Origin: an uncultured Desulfurobacterium sp.
GTDB taxonomy: Bacteria > Aquificota > Aquificia > Desulfurobacteriales > Desulfurobacteriaceae
Direction of reading: 5' to 3'
NCBI GenBank assembly: GCA_913055135.1
Contig: CAJXJV010000096.1
Coordinates: 1-5,592 of the forward strand
DNA length: 5,592 nt
Positions within the stretch are counted from its first letter, which is position 1; each line of letters begins with the position of its first letter. Made by a program: the position numbers and the translations under genes. The notes under the pieces are model-generated. The model worked only from the letters and a program-made list of their open reading frames with translations, was not told the DNA's origin and did no database searches. Below are positions 1 through 4,828 of this stretch, in pieces.

Positions 1-633
1 GAAGGTAGGGTAGATGTTCTATTCTATGGTACTCTTCTAAGAAAAGTGTTCGAGTACAGACAAGTTAAAGGGGATCTCCCCGAAGAGATTAAAAGGTTTT
101 CAAACATTCTCGGAGAGATTCTCCCTGTCTGTGATGCAACTATTTTTAAAAAGGATAGAAATTGGTTTTTTCTAAAAGCTGAAATCGGGAAAGACTTTTT
201 GAAAGATAAATGTTGCACAATTGGAAAGCAGGCGAAATTTGTGGAGAGGACATCAAGGCAATTGAACATTGATTTTTTGAGTTTGTTCTTATTTGACAAT
301 GATGCCAATGCAGATGAGGAAGTATGTAGAAATTGTTTGACAGATAATAGATTTGTCACGTTACTCGTAGAAACACCTGAAAAACTGGTGGTTAAAGCTT
401 TCAGTGTCTTTCCCGGTGACCAACGTACAGCATTCGAAAATTGCCGGCAAATCATTATCCAACCAGAGACTTCTTATAGTAAACGCTTAAAACAAGAGTT
501 CACTTTGATAAAAGCCGTCATTGGATGGAAGTGCTACTACAACCTTTTTGAAAATATTCTTGAACATCAAGAATGCAAGGATAGAATATTATCTATGATT
601 CCAGATCAATTGATACGGATTTTTAAGGAATAA
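1..633 (+). CDS. Hypothetical protein, 5'-truncated by the window edge
   Basis: I do not recognise this family. The reading frame is open from base 1 to the TAA at 631-633, giving 210 visible codons. The first possible start inside the window (GTG at 46) has no ribosome binding site, and coding-like sequence (VDVLFYGTLLRKV) precedes it, so the true start probably lies to the left. The protein looks soluble: no transmembrane stretch or signal peptide is visible. The N-terminal two thirds are mixed alpha/beta in character. The last 50 or so residues look helical (KQEFTLIKAVIGWKCYYNLF). It has eight cysteines, including a CC pair and a CRNC pair, but their spacing fits no iron-sulfur or zinc motif I know. 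It ends 5 nt before the prenyltransferase gene, whose AAGGA ribosome binding site lies in its last codons, so the two are probably co-transcribed. A role in quinone metabolism would be guilt by association only. Confidence that it is a real gene is good; its function is unknown. Confidence 0.7.
   Translation, partial: EGRVDVLFYGTLLRKVFEYRQVKGDLPEEIKRFSNILGEILPVCDATIFKKDRNWFFLKAEIGKDFLKDKCCTIGKQAKFVERTSRQLNIDFLSLFLFDNDANADEEVCRNCLTDNRFVTLLVETPEKLVVKAFSVFPGDQRTAFENCRQIIIQPETSYSKRLKQEFTLIKAVIGWKCYYNLFENILEHQECKDRILSMIPDQLIRIFKE
625..630 (+). promoter_or_regulatory. Ribosome binding site for the ubiA-like gene
   Basis: AAGGAA lies 8 nt before the ATG at 639 and inside the last codons of the upstream gene. 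It fixes the start of the prenyltransferase and suggests translational coupling with the preceding gene. Confidence 0.6.
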
Positions 634-638
634 GAAAC

Positions 639-1505
639 ATGCTTGAAAGAATAAAGGTTTATATGGAAATGATAAAGGTAGAGCACACGGTTTTTGCTCT
701 ACCTTTTGCCCTTACTTCAGCTCTCATTGCTGCCCACGGGTTTCCAACGCTCTTTCAAACGTTCTGGATAGTTGTAGCCCTTTTCGGAGCGAGAACAGCT
801 GCAATGAGCCTAAATCGTCTCATAGATGCTGAAATTGATGCTAAAAATCCGAGAACTGCTAATAGACATATTCCAAGAGGGATTGTAAAGAAATCAGAAG
901 CTTTAATTCTGGCAATTATCGGTTTTGTCCTTATGGTTTACAGTGCTTATAAGCTTAATCCTCTCGCTTTTAAACTATCTCCAATAGCAATTTTAGTCCT
1001 TGTTCTTTACTCTTTTACAAAACGGTTCACATACCTGTGCCACATAGTCCTTGGAGTGGCTATTGCCCTTGCTCCACTTGGAGCATGGATTGTCGTTAAA
1101 GGTTCTGTTTCTCTTTCTGCTTTTATTCTTTCTTTTTCGGTCGGACTCTGGGTTGCAGGGTTTGACATAATCTATGCCCTTCAGGATGTGGAGTTTGACA
1201 GGAAAGAAGGGCTTTACTCGATTCCAGCAGTACTTGGAGATGAGAGAGCGCTTATCCTTTCAAAACTATTTCACATTTTGACGCTGATTGGTCTTATCTG
1301 GATCGGGGTTTTAGAAAAACTTGGGTTCTGGTACTACATAGGGCTTGGAGTTTCTGCTTTTCTGATGGCGAAAGAACATAAGATCATTTCTCAGGACAGA
1401 AGTAAGATTGGTTATGCCTTTTTTAACCTCAATGGCTATATAAGTTTAACAATTTTTTTCTTTACTCTGGTTAACTATTTGTGGGAAATGATGTGGAATT
1501 CCTGA
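639..1505 (+). CDS. ubiA: UbiA-family polyprenyltransferase, probably for menaquinone synthesis (MqnP/UbiA-like)
   Basis: An integral membrane aromatic prenyltransferase of 288 residues, the usual length for the family. It transfers a polyprenyl chain from its diphosphate to an aromatic ring in quinone synthesis. The first Asp-rich motif is at residues 59-67 (NRLIDAEID), followed by the conserved NPRTANRHIPRG segment ending at Gly81. The second is at 176-187 (Asp176, Asp183, Asp187), followed by the KEGLYSIP signature. These Asp residues bind Mg-diphosphate in the family. Between and after them lie about eight hydrophobic helices, and a YSFTKRFTYLCH loop sits at 124-135. The motif style resembles the bacterial subgroup that includes MqnP of the futalosine menaquinone pathway, whose substrate is 1,4-dihydroxy-6-naphthoate. 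A 4-hydroxybenzoate substrate cannot be excluded from sequence alone. The ATG has AAGGA at 625-629, well spaced. No other quinone genes are in the window. The family is certain; the substrate is inferred. Confidence 0.92.
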   Translation: MLERIKVYMEMIKVEHTVFALPFALTSALIAAHGFPTLFQTFWIVVALFGARTAAMSLNRLIDAEIDAKNPRTANRHIPRGIVKKSEALILAIIGFVLMVYSAYKLNPLAFKLSPIAILVLVLYSFTKRFTYLCHIVLGVAIALAPLGAWIVVKGSVSLSAFILSFSVGLWVAGFDIIYALQDVEFDRKEGLYSIPAVLGDERALILSKLFHILTLIGLIWIGVLEKLGFWYYIGLGVSAFLMAKEHKIISQDRSKIGYAFFNLNGYISLTIFFFTLVNYLWEMMWNS

Positions 1506-2104
1506 AATACTTGATTTCCATTCTGGTTATAGTTGATCCAATTTTTGCGGCAATTGTTGTTGCAGGGCTTGTAGAGAGCCACAAAGCCGTTGAAAGAATC
1601 GCATTTAGGGCTTCTCTGACTGTTCTGATTGCCTTTCTTGTTACCATCATTTCAGGAGAGAGATTTCCTGAACTTATAGGGGTAAATATATTCAGCATAA
1701 AAATATTCGGTGGTCTCATTCTCCTCCACATGGCATTCCAGATGCTCCAGGCGAATCCTCCAAAGACCAAACATACTGAGGAGGAAGGTGAAGCTGCGAT
1801 GGAGAAGGAAGACATATCGATAATTCCCCTTGGAATTCCAATACTTTTTGGACCTGGAGCCTTTACTACTGTCTTAATCTTCAAGGAGGAGGCTGAAAGT
1901 GGCTGGAATGATTTGTTGCTTCTTCTTTCGATTTTTCTTGCTGTAATTATCATATACTTTACCTTAAAGAATGCTGGAGTCTTTGCAAGGAAACTTGGAA
2001 CAACAGGAATAAACGTTACTGTAAGGATTTTTGGACTTTTTGTTGGAGCTCTTGGCTCTCAGTTCGTTGTTGATGGGGTAAAACACCTTTGGATTCAGGG
2101 GTAA
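1481..2104 (+). CDS. MarC-family (UPF0056) integral membrane protein
   Basis: A six-helix inner-membrane protein of the MarC/UPF0056 family, 207 residues, normal length. The family is widespread but its physiological role and any substrate are not established; the old multiple-antibiotic-resistance link is not supported. Family marks are a Val-Asp-Pro in the first helix (residues 18-20), IFSIKIFGGLILLHMAFQML at 70-89, a charged cytoplasmic linker at about 92-111, the second-half signature PLGIPILFGPGA at 116-127, and a C-terminal helix with the Arg-x-x-Gly-Leu pattern near 183-187. The usual Gly and second Pro after the first Asp-Pro (DPxGxxP) are replaced here by DPIFAAIV. The start is uncertain. 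GTG at 1481 overlaps the ubiA-like gene by 25 nt but has no ribosome binding site. GTG at 1493 has GGGA 6 nt upstream, overlaps by 13 nt, and would shorten the protein by four residues. The stop is 3 nt before dtd. Confidence 0.88.
   Translation: MGNDVEFLKYLISILVIVDPIFAAIVVAGLVESHKAVERIAFRASLTVLIAFLVTIISGERFPELIGVNIFSIKIFGGLILLHMAFQMLQANPPKTKHTEEEGEAAMEKEDISIIPLGIPILFGPGAFTTVLIFKEEAESGWNDLLLLLSIFLAVIIIYFTLKNAGVFARKLGTTGINVTVRIFGLFVGALGSQFVVDGVKHLWIQG
2097..2101 (+). promoter_or_regulatory. Ribosome binding site for dtd
   Basis: AGGGG spans the last codon of the MarC gene and ends just inside its stop codon, 6 nt before the dtd ATG at 2108. The position means dtd translation is probably coupled to that of the gene before it. 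Confidence 0.55.
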
Positions 2105-2107
2105 ACA

Positions 2108-2557
2108 ATGAAGGTTGTTCTTCAAAGGGTTTTAAGTGGAAAGGTTGTCGTTTCGGGAGAAACTGTAGGAGAGATTGGACAGGGAATAGTTGTCCTTGTT
2201 GGATTTGAGAAGGGTGATATAAACTCCTACATAGACAAGATGGTAGATAAAATTGTAAACCTTCGTATATTTGAGGATGCAGCAGGGAAAATGAATCTTT
2301 CTGTAAAGGATATAAACGGTTCTCTGTTAATCGTTCCAAACTTTACCCTTGCTGCTGACTGCAGAAAGGGCAGGAGACCGAGCTTCCAGTCTTCTGAGGA
2401 TCCAGAACGGGCTGAAGAGATGTTCAAGCGGTTTGTTGAGAAGTGTAAGGAATTGGGGGTTGAGGTTCAAACAGGAATTTTCGGAGCAGATATGAAAGTC
2501 CACATTGTAAACGATGGTCCTGTAACTTTTATACTGACCAGTAAAGACTTTTCTTAA
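2108..2557 (+). CDS. dtd: D-aminoacyl-tRNA deacylase (DTD)
   Basis: A cytoplasmic dimeric proofreading enzyme that hydrolyses D-aminoacyl-tRNA (and glycyl-tRNA(Ala) in the family), keeping D-amino acids out of proteins. At 149 residues it has the usual length and aligns with the E. coli protein without gaps in the key regions. It starts MKVVLQRV, carries the substrate-contacting segment FTLAADCRKGRRPSF at 79-93 with Thr80, and ends with the cross-subunit Gly-cisPro motif at 137-138 in NDGPVTF. The first motif is odd: the usual Ser-Gln before Phe-Thr (SQFTL) is Pro77-Asn78 here. Catalysis in this family relies on RNA and main-chain contacts, so activity may survive, but the change is unusual. 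Its start is well supported by AGGGG 6 nt upstream, and it sits 3 nt after the MarC gene. The identity is secure. Confidence 0.95.
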   Translation: MKVVLQRVLSGKVVVSGETVGEIGQGIVVLVGFEKGDINSYIDKMVDKIVNLRIFEDAAGKMNLSVKDINGSLLIVPNFTLAADCRKGRRPSFQSSEDPERAEEMFKRFVEKCKELGVEVQTGIFGADMKVHIVNDGPVTFILTSKDFS

Positions 2558-2570
2558 AAATTCCTTATAA

Positions 2571-2575
2571 GAGGG
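2571..2575 (+). promoter_or_regulatory. Ribosome binding site for the mscS-type gene
   Basis: GAGGG lies 9 nt before the ATG at 2585, in the 27-nt gap after dtd. This gap is the widest within the plus-strand cluster. It contains TATAAG at 2566-2571 but no matching -35 element, so I do not call a promoter in it. Confidence 0.5.
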
Positions 2576-2584
2576 AAAAAGTAG

Positions 2585-3721
2585 ATGAAACTACAGCTTC
2601 CACAGATAGTTCAGTACTTACCTTCATGGCTGAAGGTAGATTATATTCTCGCCTTAGTATTCTTTTTGCTTTCGATAATCTCTTTACGGTCTCCCTCCCT
2701 CATAACAAAACTTCTATTAAAGTTTTTTCTGAGAGATGATAAGTTAACGAAAGGAGAAAAGCTTTTTATAAAGCTTTCTATCTGGATTTCTTATTTCTTA
2801 GCTCTCCTCTTCTTAAACTTAGCAATTACTCAGCTACCAATACCTGAGAAGACTCTATTTATTGTTGATAAAGTCTTCTTTATTCTTTACGTTGGAATAA
2901 TCTCGTTCATATCAATCAAGATTCTTGACATAATTGTTGAAAAGTTTTCCAGCGGCATGAAGAAAAGTGTATCACCTTCTGAAGCTCCTCTGGTAGATAC
3001 TTACTACTCCATGCTTTCGAAACTTGTAAACATTTTTGTTTTTACTATTGCTCTGATTGCTATCCTCGACAGGTTTGGATTCAATGTAACTTCCCTTGTA
3101 ACATCTCTTGGCATTGGTTCTCTTGCTGTGGGTCTGGCAGCCCAGGACACGATCAAAAACTTCATTTCAGGGGTTCTTCTTGTCACCGACAGACAGTTCA
3201 GGATAGGAGATAGAGTTTACATTAAAGACATAGATGTTGAAGGATACGTTTACGATATAGGTCTTAGAACTACAAAAATCTTGACGATTACAGGGAATAA
3301 CCTTATAACAATTCCAAACTCAAAACTGACAGAAGGGATAATAGAAAATTCCCTCTATCCGGACCCAAGGGTTAAAGATTTCGTTGAAGTTGGGGTAGCT
3401 TACGGTTCAGACGTTGAAAAGGTCAAAGAGCTTCTCATTAAAGCTACAGAAGGAATAGAAGGAATACTGAAAGAACCTCCGCCTTCGGTCTATTTCATTC
3501 AATTTGGTGATAGCGCCCTAATCTTCAAGCTAATTTACTACGTTGAGAAAAAAGACATGGCTTTTGGAATTAAATCAACGCTTCACGAGAGAATAGTTAA
3601 TCTTTTCGAAGAAAACGGTATAGAGATACCTTTCCCTCAGAATGATGTGTGGTTCAAAAATCCTCTGAGGGTAGAAGTTAAAAATGGAGAAACTCTACAG
3701 CATAAAGATGAGAAGTTCTAA
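2585..3721 (+). CDS. MscS-type small-conductance mechanosensitive ion channel, five-helix form
   Basis: An inner-membrane channel that opens under membrane tension and releases solutes after osmotic downshock. Length is 378 residues, against 286 for E. coli MscS. The extra length is N-terminal: hydrophobic segments near residues 19-34, 62-82, 97-117 and 147-163 precede the pore helix. That gives five membrane spans, the layout of YnaI-type homologues. The pore helix (about 168-197) carries the Gly/Ala packing pattern and GLAAQDTIKNFISG at 183-196. It is followed by the beta domain with FRIGDRV at 205-211 and the PNS loop, then the alpha/beta cage ending in IPFPQ at 348-352. The last 26 residues are a charged tail outside the conserved domain, and the final 12 codons are shared with the start of bioW in another frame. 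The start has a GAGGG site. The gene follows dtd by 27 nt. Regulation is not visible. Confidence 0.93.
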   Translation: MKLQLPQIVQYLPSWLKVDYILALVFFLLSIISLRSPSLITKLLLKFFLRDDKLTKGEKLFIKLSIWISYFLALLFLNLAITQLPIPEKTLFIVDKVFFILYVGIISFISIKILDIIVEKFSSGMKKSVSPSEAPLVDTYYSMLSKLVNIFVFTIALIAILDRFGFNVTSLVTSLGIGSLAVGLAAQDTIKNFISGVLLVTDRQFRIGDRVYIKDIDVEGYVYDIGLRTTKILTITGNNLITIPNSKLTEGIIENSLYPDPRVKDFVEVGVAYGSDVEKVKELLIKATEGIEGILKEPPPSVYFIQFGDSALIFKLIYYVEKKDMAFGIKSTLHERIVNLFEENGIEIPFPQNDVWFKNPLRVEVKNGETLQHKDEKF

Positions 3722-4478
3722 AGGAGAGCTCCACATTTCTGGAGCTGAAAGGATAGTTTCTGAAAGCGAGATAGAATCTATTGCTGTTCAATTGATAAAT
3801 AGGGCTTTAAACCACTCCAGGGGAAGGGCTGATTTTATAAACCTGAAAATTGAAGAATTAAAAGAGCTTCCGACCTTCAAGCCTCTTCTTCCCGTTTTTG
3901 AGCTTACTGGATACAAGTGTGTTAAGAGCCTTCTGGAAAAGCTCTTCTCTCTATCGGAAATTCCAGTAGATTTGGGAATTAAGACTTATGAGAGACTTCT
4001 GTCTGGTCCTGCACCTGACGGAAAAACAATGAGGGGAGCAATGGTTGTAGAGGTTCCATCCGGGAAAAGGCTTGAACCAGATAAGTATCGGGGAGTTAGA
4101 GCTTCTTACCTTGACGTGGACAGAGAGACGAGTGAACTCGTAAAAAAATCAGTTAGAGAGGGTTATACGGAGAACTTTAAAGAAGCTCTTGTCCTTTCAA
4201 CGAAGATTCTGTCTTTTGAAGGTGTTTTAGGAGAACTTTGTGTTTCTGATGATCCGGACTACACAACAGGCTATCTCTCTCTTAAAGGAAAAGGATACTT
4301 CCGTATAAAGAATATTAAACCACAGGGGTTATTCACAGGAGGCAGGGCGATATTTATAAAACCTAAAGTTAAGATATCAGAGTTAATTCACTATCTGGAA
4401 AAAGTACCCTTTATTGCTAAGGGATTTTCAAGTTATTCAGCCGTTCCAATTGAGGAAATAGAGAGGCTATTCTCGTAA
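3684..4478 (+). CDS. bioW: 6-carboxyhexanoate-CoA ligase (pimeloyl-CoA synthetase)
   Basis: Catalyses pimelate + ATP + CoA to pimeloyl-CoA + AMP + diphosphate, supplying the acyl chain for BioF in biotin synthesis. Length is 264 residues, close to B. subtilis BioW (about 259). Family blocks in order: LYSIKMRSS at 4-12, HISGAER at 17-23, NHSRGRADF at 43-51, RGAMVVEVPSGKRLEPD at 117-133, GVRASYLD at 137-144, and the very typical SDDPDYTTGY at 188-197. LEKVPFI (238-244) aligns with the end of known BioW proteins; residues 247-264 are an extra tail. The start at 3684 is supported because LYSIKMRSS matches the N-terminus of other BioW proteins. This makes the 38-nt overlap with the mscS-type gene real. 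A GAGGG sits 12 nt upstream, rather far. No other biotin gene is in the window, so the rest of the pathway must lie elsewhere. The end overlaps the convergent bactofilin gene. Confidence 0.95.
   Translation: MEKLYSIKMRSSKGELHISGAERIVSESEIESIAVQLINRALNHSRGRADFINLKIEELKELPTFKPLLPVFELTGYKCVKSLLEKLFSLSEIPVDLGIKTYERLLSGPAPDGKTMRGAMVVEVPSGKRLEPDKYRGVRASYLDVDRETSELVKKSVREGYTENFKEALVLSTKILSFEGVLGELCVSDDPDYTTGYLSLKGKGYFRIKNIKPQGLFTGGRAIFIKPKVKISELIHYLEKVPFIAKGFSSYSAVPIEEIERLFS
4399..4423 (-). terminator. Possible weak intrinsic terminator for the bactofilin transcript
   Basis: Read on the minus strand, CCCTT and AAGGG form a 5-bp stem with a 7-nt loop (4423-4407), followed after 3 nt by five T residues (4403-4399). 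It begins 9 nt after the bactofilin stop and lies inside the bioW coding region. The stem is short, so in a thermophile it may not function; the match could be chance. Confidence 0.2.
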
Positions 4479-4828
4479 AAATCTCCCGACTTGATATTGC
4501 CTTCTACGCTTGCACCTGGTTCTACAGAAAGTTTCTGAGTTACGATATCCCCTCGGATTTTCCCTGTAGTTTTAATTTCTACCTCTTGTGAAGTTATATT
4601 TCCTTCAACTGTTCCCATTATAACAATAAATTCTGAAAAAATGTTTCCCTTTATCTTTGAGGTTTCACCAAGTATTATATAATCTCCTTTGATGTCTCCG
4701 TTTATTTCCCCATCAATTCTTATTTTTCCTTCAGCTATAACGTTTCCCTCTATTCTTAAACCTTCAGCAAGGATACTTTTGATTTCTGCTGAATTACTAT
4801 TTTCCCTTTTTTCTCTTTTTCGTATCAT
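4433..4828 (-). CDS. Bactofilin (polymer-forming cytoskeletal protein)
   Basis: A small scaffold protein that polymerises into filaments without nucleotide and, in studied bacteria, places cell-wall enzymes or shapes the cell. It has 131 residues from the ATG at 4828. The core is a right-handed beta-helix, visible as six Gly-Asp/Asn-Ile/Val rungs at residues 28, 44, 61, 76, 93 and 110, spaced 15-17 apart. IRIDGEINGDI at 36-46 is the classic bactofilin stretch. The N-terminus is strongly basic (IRKREKRE) and may contact the membrane, as proposed for N-termini of other bactofilins. The tail after residue 117 lies outside the helix and is encoded in DNA shared with the end of bioW. A TTG one codon upstream (4831) is an alternative start. 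The gene overlaps the upstream M23 peptidase gene by 32 nt, so the two are probably co-expressed as a cell-shape module. Confidence 0.93.
   Translation of the reverse strand: MIRKREKRENSNSAEIKSILAEGLRIEGNVIAEGKIRIDGEINGDIKGDYIILGETSKIKGNIFSEFIVIMGTVEGNITSQEVEIKTTGKIRGDIVTQKLSVEPGASVEGNIKSGDFYENSLSISSIGTAE

Noticed and set aside
24..455. Long minus-strand open frame opposite the first gene
   Set aside because: Its translation is Ser/Phe/Leu-rich with no recognisable motif, and it lies antisense to a plausible coding frame that continues from the window edge. Treated as a shadow.
1471..1953. 160-codon minus-strand open frame opposite the MarC gene
   Set aside because: The plus strand carries clear MarC family motifs; the antisense product has no family features.
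2558..2584. Possible promoter in the dtd-mscS gap (TATAAG at 2566-2571)
   Set aside because: No -35-like hexamer at a workable distance. The gap is only 27 nt and also holds the ribosome binding site.
4407..4423. The same short hairpin read on the plus strand, followed by TTTT, as a terminator for the bioW operon
   Set aside because: It lies 55 nt before the bioW stop codon, so termination there would truncate the message.
4806..4812. AAAAAAG on the minus strand, in phase as a dnaX-type -1 slippery heptamer three codons before the M23 stop
   Set aside because: A -1 slip enters a third frame, not the bactofilin frame, which is +1 relative to the peptidase. No stimulatory hairpin is seen and GGAGGT is about 24 nt away. 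Most likely it follows from the Lys-rich tail.
4800..4821. 22-bp pyrimidine run (polypurine on the minus strand), possible triplex or regulatory tract
   Set aside because: It is explained by two overlapping Lys/Arg/Glu-rich coding ends (the peptidase C-terminus and the bactofilin N-terminus).
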